A DNA stretch of 64,000 nucleotides from Allobosea lupini (GTDB lineage: Bacteria; Pseudomonadota; Alphaproteobacteria; Rhizobiales; Beijerinckiaceae): positions 1 to 64,000 of the forward strand of contig NZ_FOAN01000009.1 in NCBI RefSeq assembly GCF_900109525.1, written 5' to 3'. Under the pieces are notes generated by a model, which saw nothing but the letters and a program-made list of their open reading frames with translations, did no database searches and was not told the DNA's origin. How positions within the stretch are numbered: the stretch's first letter is position 1; every line of letters starts with the position of its first letter. Made by a program: the position numbers and the translations under genes. Of this stretch, positions 1 through 7,043 are shown one piece after another.

Positions 1-249
1 CCGAAACCCCTGAAAAGAGGTGGGCGAAAACTCTTTCCCACTGGGCGCCAACTATCTGATTACGGCCACTTCAGGCACTTCGGCCCGGCCCACCAATTCA
101 TCTAGCGTCGACAAGTTCGGGCAGTTCCGCCCTGTTCCGGCGCCAAGCTGCCGGTATTTGTCACAGGTCGGCAGCGCCGCGACGATGGCGATGCCCAGGC
201 AAGGGTCGCCATATGGCCCGGCCCTGCCATGGGCAGCGCCGGGCTGCTT

Positions 250-543
250 TCACGCCCTGCCTTGCGGGCCTTCCCTGTACGCTGCGGCAAAGGAGGCGGC
301 ATCCGGTGCCAGGATGTCGTATTTCTCGGCGAGCGTCGCGAACAGGCCTCGAACCGTCTCGGCCTCGACCTCGCCGCGCAACGCGGCCACGCAGGCCTTG
401 ATCGCAAAGTCGTGGGCCCGGTCGCGTTTGCCGTGCGGCCAATCGACCAGGAACATATACGCTTCCATGACGGTCGATATCGCCGCCGGATGGCCCAGCC
501 CGGCGAAAATGACGACCGGCCGTTCGAACTGATCGGTATTCAT
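250..543 (-). CDS. DUF982 family protein
   Basis: A 97-residue soluble protein resembling the DUF982 family of rhizobial genomes. The family pattern visible is an opening F-x-x-P-V-V-I-F strand, a central V-D-W-P-H-G-K turn, then H-D-F-A-I-K-A-C-V-A-A-L and an alpha-helical end. The ATG at 543 was chosen because the family starts with the short MNTDQFERPV leader; the reading frame stays open upstream but that extra sequence has no family character. The molecular function of DUF982 proteins is unknown. It stands alone on the minus strand. Confidence 0.75.
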   Translation of the reverse strand: MNTDQFERPVVIFAGLGHPAAISTVMEAYMFLVDWPHGKRDRAHDFAIKACVAALRGEVEAETVRGLFATLAEKYDILAPDAASFAAAYREGPQGRA

Positions 544-884
544 CGGTCGTGGCCCTCCGTGATGCAGGCGACGATCGGTTTTGTTGCCATAGCCATATCC
601 TCCGAAAAGCAACATGGATCCGGGTTACATGCCCTCTTTATGCAGGGCGATCATTGATCTGGTCATTGCTTCGGAATTCGCAAGACCGCCTGAGCGAGAG
701 CGGCGCTCGTCGTCGACGGCCGCCCGGACAGCCTGACACCCGGCTGCCCTTCGGCCCGGGCCTGCGCAGCCGTATCGAGGCGGATCGTCGGCTCCGATAC
801 GTAGCGCGTCGACGGCCTTCGACAAGCGAGGGAACATTGCGCCAGGAGCGCCATTCTTATCTACGCAGTGACAACCGGCCTTCG
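544..884. other. Intergenic stretch without a recognisable gene
   Basis: About 340 bases between the DUF982 gene and the next small gene. Open frames exist on both strands but their translations are rich in Arg, Pro and Ser and look like GC-driven noise. A short possible hairpin, GCCCT/AGGGC, lies near 633-650. No convincing promoter, RNA gene or repeat was seen. Confidence 0.4.
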
Positions 885-1157
885 ATGACGACCATGCATA
901 TGCTCCCGTTCCGCTTCCCAGGCGTCTTGAATTCCCAGGAACTCCTGGTCGCCGAGGCGATTCAGGCGCGTGCCTTTGCCGCCCTGAGTGCGCATGGCGT
1001 CATAGCGGACGGTGATCAGGACCAGGCCAAGGCGAGGCTCGGCGCAATCGTCCTGCGCCTGATGCTCGACCGGCCCGGGTCGATCGGCGATCTGTCTGCC
1101 GCTGCCATCGAGGCCTTCGGCTCGGGAGCCGAGAGCGAGACCGGCTCCGGCAAATAG
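885..1157 (+). CDS. small hypothetical protein
   Basis: A 90-residue product that I do not recognise. It is mostly helical and alanine-rich in the middle (residues about 17-75) with a Gly/Ser/Glu-rich tail. The frame is open for another 330 bases upstream, but that part reads as low-quality Arg-rich sequence, so the first of three close ATG codons (885, 894, 900) was taken as the start. No clear Shine-Dalgarno sequence precedes it, and the start is therefore uncertain. No signal peptide or membrane segment is visible. Confidence 0.45.
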   Translation: MTTMHMLPFRFPGVLNSQELLVAEAIQARAFAALSAHGVIADGDQDQAKARLGAIVLRLMLDRPGSIGDLSAAAIEAFGSGAESETGSGK

Positions 1158-1184
1158 GCTCAGAAGGCGGCGGCCATCGCGCCG

Positions 1185-1721
1185 CTATTGTGCGGTCCGC
1201 CTCAGCATCGCCGTATCGTAGCCGAGTGCCGCGGCACGCGCGACGAGGCGAGCGTATTCGCGGTCCGTGATCCGCGGCGACCGTGTCAGTATCCAAAGAT
1301 ATTGGCCGGATGGCTCGCCGACGATGGACCAGGAATAATCCGCCGCGCGATCCAGCACCCAGTAATCGCCCTCGAACGGGGGAAAGAAGCTCACCTTCAG
1401 CTTCGCATTGTTCGAGCCGTCGACGACTTTCGCCGTCGCCTCGGCCTTCCGCAGAGGTCCCGAGACGGAGCCTTCGCGGCAGGAGTTCACCACAGCGATC
1501 GAGCCGTCGGACTTTGCCGCATAATCAGCGGTGACCGCTTCGCAGCCCTTCTGGAAGCTCGCTTCATAGCGCGCCTGTTCATGCCAGCGGCCGACATAGC
1601 GGCTCAGCTCGACGGGCTTGGCCGGTTGCGGAACGTTCGCATTGCCGCTTGGGTGGGTCGGATTGCAGGCGGCGAGCATCAAGCTCGCACCCAGAACGAT
1701 GGCACGCGCAGATGAGGACAT
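1185..1721 (-). CDS. lipocalin family lipoprotein (Blc-like)
   Basis: A 178-residue outer-membrane-type lipocalin. Residues 1-18 form a lipoprotein signal ending in the lipobox L-A-A-C. The mature part carries the Blc signature V-E-L-S-R-Y-V-G-R-W-H-E-Q-A-R-Y, the paired motifs F-F-P-P-F-E-G-D-Y-W-V-L and G-Q-Y-L-W-I-L-T-R-S-P, and the typical C-terminal helix ending in a Y-D-T stretch. The family binds lipids or other small hydrophobic ligands and is often tied to membrane stress. The ATG at 1721 puts the lipobox at the usual distance; the open frame reaches further upstream but would bury the signal peptide. Confidence 0.88.
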   Translation of the reverse strand: MSSSARAIVLGASLMLAACNPTHPSGNANVPQPAKPVELSRYVGRWHEQARYEASFQKGCEAVTADYAAKSDGSIAVVNSCREGSVSGPLRKAEATAKVVDGSNNAKLKVSFFPPFEGDYWVLDRAADYSWSIVGEPSGQYLWILTRSPRITDREYARLVARAAALGYDTAMLRRTAQ

Positions 1722-1832
1722 CGGAGCTCCGTCAGGTTGGCAAGGCGGCAACGCGAAGGTTGTCGCGTGGTTCCGCCACCTGCGAGCCATTCCCGCCGAC
1801 ATCTGAGTCCCATCGCTCGTGGGGCCTGCCAG

Positions 1833-2111
1833 CTACCCCACGACGATATCGTCATACTCCGGATGCCGGCTGACCCAGCCGGCCATGAAGGAGCAGCGCG
1901 GCACGGCCTTGCGCCCGGAGGCGCGGATCTGCTCGAAGACGCCCTTGGCCAGGCGCGAGCCGATGCCCTGGCCGGACAAGGCCTGCGGCACCTCGGTGTG
2001 GGTCAGCACGACGCGGTCGCCATCGAGCTTGTAATAGGCGAGGGCGAGTTCGCCGCCGATGTCGAGTTCGAAACGATTCTGGTCGGGACAGTCGACGACG
2101 CCGGTACCCAT
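1833..2111 (-). CDS. GNAT-family N-acetyltransferase, short YjdJ-type
   Basis: A 92-residue protein of the small COG2388 acetyltransferase type. It has the strand pair F-E-L-D-I-G-G-E-L-A-L-A-Y-Y, the segment V-L-T-H-T-E-V-P, the acetyl-CoA loop Q-A-L-S-G-Q-G-I-G-S-R-L, and the terminal C-S-F-M-A-G-W-V-S-R-H-P-E-Y block that is diagnostic for this subfamily. Length is normal for the type. The acyl acceptor is not known. It lies between wrbA and the lipocalin gene, all on the minus strand but with gaps of about 100 bases. Confidence 0.88.
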   Translation of the reverse strand: MGTGVVDCPDQNRFELDIGGELALAYYKLDGDRVVLTHTEVPQALSGQGIGSRLAKGVFEQIRASGRKAVPRCSFMAGWVSRHPEYDDIVVG

Positions 2112-2216
2112 CGGGCATTCCTCTCTCGCTGCCGCTGACGCAGCGCGGTGTGATCCCGGGCAACGCGGCCCGGTGGCGATGCCGGGCCGCGGAGTCGGCT
2201 GGGGCGCGCCCGGGCG

Positions 2217-2816
2217 TCAGCCGGCCAGCTTGGCGGCGATGCCGGCTACGTGCTTGCCCTGGAAGCGGGCGCCGGCGAGCTCGTTCTCGGACGGCTGGCG
2301 CGAGCCGTCGCCGGCGGCGATGGTGCTGGCGCCATAGGGCGAGCCGCCGGTGATCTCGCTCAGCGTCATCTGGCCCTGGAAGCTGTAGGGCAGGCCGACG
2401 ATGACCATGCCCTGGTGCAGCAGCACGGTGTGGGTCGAAAGGATGGTGCTTTCCTGGCCGCCATGCTGGGTCGCGGTCGAGGTGAAAACGCTGCCGACCT
2501 TGCCGATCAGCTTCCCCTGGAACCAGAGGCCGCCTGTCTGGTCGAGGAAGTTCTTCATCTGCGCCGGCATATTGCCGAAGCGGGTGGGGACGCCGAGGAT
2601 GATGGCGTCGTAGTCCGGCAGTTCGTCTACGGTCGCGATCGGAGCGGCCTGGTCGAGCTTGAAGCCGGATTTGCGCGCGACCTCCTCGGGGACGAGCTCG
2701 GGCACGCGCTTGATCACCGCCTCGGCGCCGGCCTCGCGCACCCCTTCGGCGACAGCCTGCGCCATCGTCTCGATATGGCCGTAGCTGGAATAGTAGAGAA
2801 CCAGAACCTTCGTCAT
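2217..2816 (-). CDS. wrbA: NAD(P)H:quinone oxidoreductase WrbA
   Basis: A 199-residue flavodoxin-fold enzyme that reduces quinones by two electrons using NAD(P)H, limiting semiquinone and superoxide formation. The N-terminal FMN phosphate loop [11 protein letters not shown] is clear, followed by [12 protein letters not shown] and the WrbA-specific [11 protein letters not shown] and [10 protein letters not shown] blocks. Length matches the family. The ATG at 2816 begins directly with the flavodoxin strand MTKVLVLYY; upstream in-frame sequence is not family-like. Cytoplasmic; no operon partner. Confidence 0.95.
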   Translation of the reverse strand: MTKVLVLYYSSYGHIETMAQAVAEGVREAGAEAVIKRVPELVPEEVARKSGFKLDQAAPIATVDELPDYDAIILGVPTRFGNMPAQMKNFLDQTGGLWFQGKLIGKVGSVFTSTATQHGGQESTILSTHTVLLHQGMVIVGLPYSFQGQMTLSEITGGSPYGASTIAAGDGSRQPSENELAGARFQGKHVAGIAAKLAG

Positions 2817-2998
2817 CGCGATCATCCTCCTCGTCTTCGCAGCTATGGGGAACCGCGCGCCCCGAAAGCCTAGGTCGGGTGTGCAAGGGCAGTTGTACAC
2901 TCACGCATCCGACAGCGCAGCCGTCGCGGCGCATGGCGACGACGAAAGCGGCCGGGCATCACCCGGCCGCCATTGAGTGCCTTCAGCTTGCGCTGCGC

Positions 2999-3445
2999 CT
3001 ACTTGAACGCGATCACCACGCCGTCGGCGCCGATCGTCGCCTGCAGGCCCTGGCGGCGCGTGTCGAGGCTGATGGTCACGCCCTTGTCGTTCTTGAGCCA
3101 CATGCGGCCCTGGCCGGCCCGGCCGACGGCCCAGCCTTCCTTGAGCTGGACATAGGGGCCGGCGAGGTCGTTGCGCTCGGTCAGGCCGTAGACGCGCCCG
3201 CTGGCGACGACACGCGAGGCGCCGATGCCACCGATGCCGAGGCCGCCGACCGAGATCGGATAGGAGCGGCCGCGATAGGTGAAGGTGCCGCCGCCGAGTT
3301 CGCCCGAGGCGATGAAGGCGACCGAGATCTGCTCGATCTTGACCGTGCCGGTCTGCGGACCCAGCGTTCGCGGCTGGGCCACGGCCGTGCCGGTGACGAG
3401 GGCAAGCGCAGCGGCGCCGGCGAAGAGGGATTTGATGGCGGGCAC
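2999..3445 (-). CDS. hypothetical secreted protein
   Basis: A 148-residue exported protein of unknown role. Residues 1-23 make a signal peptide ending A-V-A-Q. The mature part is glycine-rich and strand-forming, with G-G-L-G-I-G-G-I-G and a C-terminal repeat of hydrophobic strands around E-G-W-A-V-G-R-A-G. I recognise the general look of conserved rhizobial exported proteins but cannot name a family. The GTG at 3445 was chosen because an AAGGAG lies eight bases before it and it gives a proper signal peptide; the longer open frame runs back into a repeat element and is rejected. Confidence 0.7.
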   Translation of the reverse strand: MPAIKSLFAGAAALALVTGTAVAQPRTLGPQTGTVKIEQISVAFIASGELGGGTFTYRGRSYPISVGGLGIGGIGASRVVASGRVYGLTERNDLAGPYVQLKEGWAVGRAGQGRMWLKNDKGVTISLDTRRQGLQATIGADGVVIAFK

Positions 3446-3522
3446 GAGCAGTACTCCTTGGTGATCTAACGGAGTAAACAACCGCCGGAGCGCCCGGCGG
3501 TTCCGTGTGCCTGCCTCGCTGT

Positions 3523-3627
3523 CTAGAGCAATTCCGCAATTCTCCGAATGGCGGAATTGCTCCAGGTCTTTGCCGTATCGCATTTCTTCACGCGAACCGG
3601 TGTCCACTTCCCTCGACAATGCTCTAG
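3523..3627. repeat. Short intergenic repeat with terminal inverted repeats
   Basis: A 105-base element bounded by CTAGAGCA (3523-3530) and its complement TGCTCTAG (3620-3627). Its left part is a hairpin with arms GAGCAATTCCGC and GCGGAATTGCTC; the right part has the sequence CGCATTTCTTCACGCGAACC, a pattern familiar from scattered intergenic repeats of rhizobial genomes. The right end supplies the stop codon of the neighbouring binding-protein gene. Confidence 0.7.
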
Positions 3628-4643
3628 CGGAAGGGCGGGCTGTATTGGATGCCGCCCCTGCTCCAGAGCTCGTTCGGGCCCCGCGCCAGCTGCAGGCGCG
3701 AGCTCTTGCCGAGATGGCGCTCGAAGCTCTCGCCGTAATTGCCGACGGCCGAGATGATGCGCACGACCCAGTCGTTGCTGACGCCCATCGCCTCGCCCAT
3801 CTTGCCGTCGAGACCGAGGAAGCGCTTTACCTCGGGATTCGAGGATTTCAGCATCTCCTGGACATTGGCCTTGGTGATGCCGAGCTCCTCGGCGTTGATC
3901 AGCGCCAGCACGGTCCAGCGTACCAGGTTGAACCAGGTCTCGTCGCCGGTGCGGACCCAGGGGCCGAGCGGCTCCTTCGAGACGACTTCCGGCAGGATGA
4001 CGTGACTGTCCACGTCCTGCAGCTTCATCCTGACGGCCGAGAGGGCGGAGATGTCGGTGGTGTAGGCGTCGCAGCGGCCCGATTCATAGGCCTTCAGCGC
4101 TTCTTCCGAAGTGCCGAAGGCGGCAGCCTCGTATTTCACCCCGAGCTTGCGGAAATAGTCGGCGAGGTTGAGCTCGCTGGTCGTGCCCTGTGCGACGCAG
4201 ACCGAGGCGCCGCCGAGCTGGGCGGCGGAGGAGACGCCGAGTTTCTTCGAGACCATGAAGCCCTGGCCGTCATAATAGTTGACGGTGGTGAAGGTGACGC
4301 CCTGGCCGGCATTGCGCGAAAGCGTCCAGGTGGTGGTGCGCGGCAGGACGTCGATCTCGCCGGCCTGCAGCGCGATCAACCGGTCCTTCGAGGTCAGCGG
4401 GACGAAGCCGGCCTTCTCGGTGTCGTTGAAGATCACCGCGGCGAGCGCCCGACAGATGTCGATGTCGAAACCCTGCCAGCGGCCGTTGGCGTCCTGCGTC
4501 GAGAAGCCGGCGACGCCGGGGCTGGTACCACAGATGATCTTGCCGCGGTCGCGGATCATCTTGATCGTGTCGGCGCCGGCGGGTGCAGCGAAACCCGCGG
4601 CGAGCGCCAGCGCGGCGGTCAGGCGTAGCAAGGTCCGTTTCAT
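3624..4643 (-). CDS. amino-acid ABC transporter substrate-binding protein (AapJ/BztA type)
   Basis: A 339-residue periplasmic binding protein of the general L-amino-acid type. Residues 1-24 are a signal peptide (MKRTLLRLTAALALAAG... ending A-G-A). The mature protein opens with T-I-K-M-I-R-D-R-G-K-I-I-C-G-T and carries the family blocks F-S-T-Q-D-A-N-G-R-W-Q-G-F-D-I-D and E-I-D-V-L-P-R-T-T-T-W-T. No permease or ATPase gene is next to it, so it is an orphan binding protein; the adjacent metC suggests a sulfur amino acid as ligand, which is inference. Its last codons and the TAG fall in a repeat element. Confidence 0.9.
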   Translation of the reverse strand: MKRTLLRLTAALALAAGFAAPAGADTIKMIRDRGKIICGTSPGVAGFSTQDANGRWQGFDIDICRALAAVIFNDTEKAGFVPLTSKDRLIALQAGEIDVLPRTTTWTLSRNAGQGVTFTTVNYYDGQGFMVSKKLGVSSAAQLGGASVCVAQGTTSELNLADYFRKLGVKYEAAAFGTSEEALKAYESGRCDAYTTDISALSAVRMKLQDVDSHVILPEVVSKEPLGPWVRTGDETWFNLVRWTVLALINAEELGITKANVQEMLKSSNPEVKRFLGLDGKMGEAMGVSNDWVVRIISAVGNYGESFERHLGKSSRLQLARGPNELWSRGGIQYSPPFR

Positions 4644-4664
4644 CGTTGATCCCCTGTCGTTGTT

Positions 4665-4678
4665 ATCAGGCAAAACTC
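4665..4678. promoter_or_regulatory. 14-bp motif shared with the metC upstream region, copy 1
   Basis: ATCAGGCAAAACTC (read as GAGTTTTGCCTGAT on the coding strand) lies 22 bases upstream of the binding-protein start. An identical copy sits upstream of metC at 5972-5985. It may be a regulator site or part of a common promoter or leader; the LysR regulator encoded next to metC is the obvious candidate protein. Confidence 0.45.
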
Positions 4679-4733
4679 TCCCCTCGCAGCGGAGACGCTG
4701 CCCCGCCGCGTTCGTCATCTCAGGCCTTCAACC

Positions 4734-5918
4734 TCAGGCGACCTTGGCGGCCACTGGCTGTTCGAGCGCGACCAGCAGCGCGTCGAGGTCGTTCCAGAGG
4801 TCGTCCGGATCCTCCAGGCCGATGCTGATGCGCAGTGCCGGACCCTGATGCGGCCAGGGCACGACGGTGCGCTCCCCCTCGGGCGCCAGCGGCGCGATCA
4901 GGCTGCGCGTGCCACCCCAGGAGGCGCCGATGGCGAAGACCTCCAGCGCCGAGAGCGCCTGTTCCAGCCGAGCATGCGGCACTGGCTTCAGGACGACGCT
5001 GAACACGCCTGACGAGCGGCCCATGTCGCGCTTCCAGAATTCATGGCCGGGGCAGGAGGGCAGGGCCGGGTGCAGCACGGTCTCGACCGCGGGCGAACGG
5101 GTCAGGCGCCGGGCGAAGTCCTCGGAGACCTTCCCCATATGGGCAAGGCGCAGCGCCAGGGTCTCCAGGCCGCGCAGAGCGAGCTGGACCTCGTCGGGCG
5201 AGACGCCGACGCCCAGGCCACGCAGCGTCACCTTCAGCTGTTCGCGCAGGCCGAGATCGGCGACTGTGATCGAACCGAGCAGCAGATCGGAATGGCCGCC
5301 GACATATTTGGTCAGCGCTTCGCAGGCGAAGTCGACGCCGTGGGCCAGCGGCTTGAAGATCAGCGGCGTCGCCCAGGTGTTGTCGCAGCCGACGAGCACG
5401 CCCTTGGCCTTCGCCGCCTTCACGATGGCGGGGATATCCTGCACCTCCATCGTGTTCGAGCCGGGCGACTCGACCCAGACCAGCTTGACCTTGTCGTCGA
5501 TCAGACCGGCGATACCGCCGCCGATCAGCGGATCGTAGACGCCGTAGTCGATGCCGCGCGGCTGCAGGTAGTCCTCGCAGAAGCTGCGCACCGGCTGGTA
5601 GACCTGATCGGGGATCAGCACCTTGTCGCCCGGCAGCAGCACCGAAAGCAGGACGATGGTGACCGCCGCCTGGCCGGACGGGACGAGCACGGTGCGCACG
5701 CCGCCATGCAGCGCGGTGAGCTGTGCTTCGAGCGTGCGGTGCGTCGGGGTGCCGTGCAGGCCGTAGGTATAGCCGTCGAAGCCGCGATGCTTGCGGGCGA
5801 AGAAGCTGGCCGCGTCGGGATAGACGATGGTCGAGGCGCGGTGCGTCGGCACGGTGAGGCTGGCATAGCCCTCTTCGTTGACGGCGGGGTGGTGAACGCT
5901 GCGGGTCGCGTCGTGCAT
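4734..5918 (-). CDS. metC: cystathionine beta-lyase
   Basis: A 394-residue PLP enzyme of the Cys/Met metabolism family, cleaving cystathionine to homocysteine, pyruvate and ammonia. The N-terminal block with H-R-A-S-T-I-V-Y-P, the Y-G-L-H-G-T-P-T motif and the PLP-lysine segment E-A-L-T-K-Y-V-G-G-H-S-D are typical of the MetC branch. Length is normal. The ATG at 5918 follows AAAGGA at good spacing. It lies between a LysR regulator gene and the binding-protein gene, all leftward, and shares an upstream motif with the latter. Confidence 0.93.
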   Translation of the reverse strand: MHDATRSVHHPAVNEEGYASLTVPTHRASTIVYPDAASFFARKHRGFDGYTYGLHGTPTHRTLEAQLTALHGGVRTVLVPSGQAAVTIVLLSVLLPGDKVLIPDQVYQPVRSFCEDYLQPRGIDYGVYDPLIGGGIAGLIDDKVKLVWVESPGSNTMEVQDIPAIVKAAKAKGVLVGCDNTWATPLIFKPLAHGVDFACEALTKYVGGHSDLLLGSITVADLGLREQLKVTLRGLGVGVSPDEVQLALRGLETLALRLAHMGKVSEDFARRLTRSPAVETVLHPALPSCPGHEFWKRDMGRSSGVFSVVLKPVPHARLEQALSALEVFAIGASWGGTRSLIAPLAPEGERTVVPWPHQGPALRISIGLEDPDDLWNDLDALLVALEQPVAAKVA

Positions 5919-5971
5919 GGGAAGAGGTCCTTTCGTGGGAGAAAGGTTCCCTCTGCGGGGCCTTGCCGGCA

Positions 5972-5985
5972 ATCAGGCAAAACTC
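5972..5985. promoter_or_regulatory. 14-bp motif shared with the binding-protein gene, copy 2
   Basis: The same ATCAGGCAAAACTC as at 4665-4678, here 54 bases upstream of metC and inside the gap between metC and the LysR gene. Two identical copies ahead of two neighbouring genes in the same orientation suggest shared control. Confidence 0.45.
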
Positions 5986-6010
5986 ATGGCTCGATGCCTA
6001 AATGTTATGG

Positions 6011-6886
6011 TCAGCGCGCTTCCATCAGGCAATCGATGAAATCGCGCACCAATTGCGATTTCGGCCGGTCGAGCGGCAGGATCAGCAGGCTGCGGCTCTG
6101 CACCTCCGGCTCGAAGGGGCGCAGCACCAGCCGGGTCGGATCGGCACCGGCGACCGCATAAGGGCTGACCAGGCCGACGCCGACGCCTTCCGCGACGAGG
6201 GCGCAGACGGTCGCGGCATAGATGGTCTCGACGACGATGCGCGGCTTGACGCCGGCTTCCGCGAAGATGCGGTCGAGGCGCTGGCGGGCACGATCCTCCG
6301 GCACATAGGCCACGAACGGCAGGTCGTGCAGATCGGCCGGGCCGATCAGCTCCTTTTCGGAGAGCGGATGGCCTAGCGGCAGGGCGCAGAGCACGCGCGG
6401 CTGGACGAAGGGCTGGTGCAGCACGCCGGATACGTCGATCTCGTCGGCGGCGAGGCCGATGTCGAAGGCGCCGGAGGCGACGCCGTCGCGGACATCGCGC
6501 GAGGGCAGTACCATCAGCGTCACCGCGATGTCCGGGCGCCGGTCGCGGAAGCGGCGGACCGCCCGCGGGACCAGCGACGAGCCCAGCGCCGAGAGCGAGC
6601 CGACGCGCAATTGGCCGGCGCCATGGTCGCGGATGCGCGCGGCGGTGGCGCGCAGCGTGTCCATGCCGAGGAAGGAAGCCTGGACCTGGGCGTAGAACAG
6701 CTTGGCCTCGGGCGTCGCGACGATGCGGTTGCGGATCCGGTCGAACAGCAGGAAGCCGAGCGACTTCTCAAGCTCGGCGATGGCGCGGCTGACGCCGGGC
6801 TGGGTGACGCCGAGCAACTCGGCGGCGCGCGAGATCGTGCCGGCCTTCATCACCGCGGCGAAGGTTTCGAGCTGTCGGCTGTTCAA
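6011..6886 (-). CDS. LysR-family transcriptional regulator
   Basis: A 291-residue LysR regulator. Residues 1-60 are the winged helix-turn-helix (R-Q-L-E-T-F-A-A-V-M-K-A-G-T-I-S-R-A-A, then G-V-T-Q-P-G-V-S-R-A-I-A-E-L-E), and about 90-291 the effector domain. The frame begins with TTG at 6886; no in-frame ATG gives a complete DNA-binding domain, so a TTG start is proposed, with no strong ribosome site. It is followed by metC in the same direction, 92 bases apart, and is the likely controller of metC and the binding-protein gene. Confidence 0.88.
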   Translation of the reverse strand: MNSRQLETFAAVMKAGTISRAAELLGVTQPGVSRAIAELEKSLGFLLFDRIRNRIVATPEAKLFYAQVQASFLGMDTLRATAARIRDHGAGQLRVGSLSALGSSLVPRAVRRFRDRRPDIAVTLMVLPSRDVRDGVASGAFDIGLAADEIDVSGVLHQPFVQPRVLCALPLGHPLSEKELIGPADLHDLPFVAYVPEDRARQRLDRIFAEAGVKPRIVVETIYAATVCALVAEGVGVGLVSPYAVAGADPTRLVLRPFEPEVQSRSLLILPLDRPKSQLVRDFIDCLMEAR

Positions 6887-7043
6887 GCGGCGTGCGCCCC
6901 CGAGGCTGTCGTGCGGCGCCAGCCTAGCCGCCGTGCCGAGCCGAGGGAACCATCGAGATATTGCCGCCAGAACCGCTTAACCGCGGATTTACCCTGTTCC
7001 TTTAGGTTCGGCGGGCATAACTCCAAGAAGGAAGCGCCAAGCG

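Noticed and set aside
1-249. Possible gene at the window edge
   Set aside because: Open frames on both strands give low-complexity products, with no start signal or family similarity.
1852-2934. A 360-codon frame covering wrbA and the GNAT gene
   Set aside because: It is a different frame of the same strand; both real proteins are recognisable in their own frames.
2901-3539. Longer start for the secreted protein region
   Set aside because: The alternative frame is Arg/Pro-rich, and the extended form of the true frame passes through the repeat element and hides the signal peptide.
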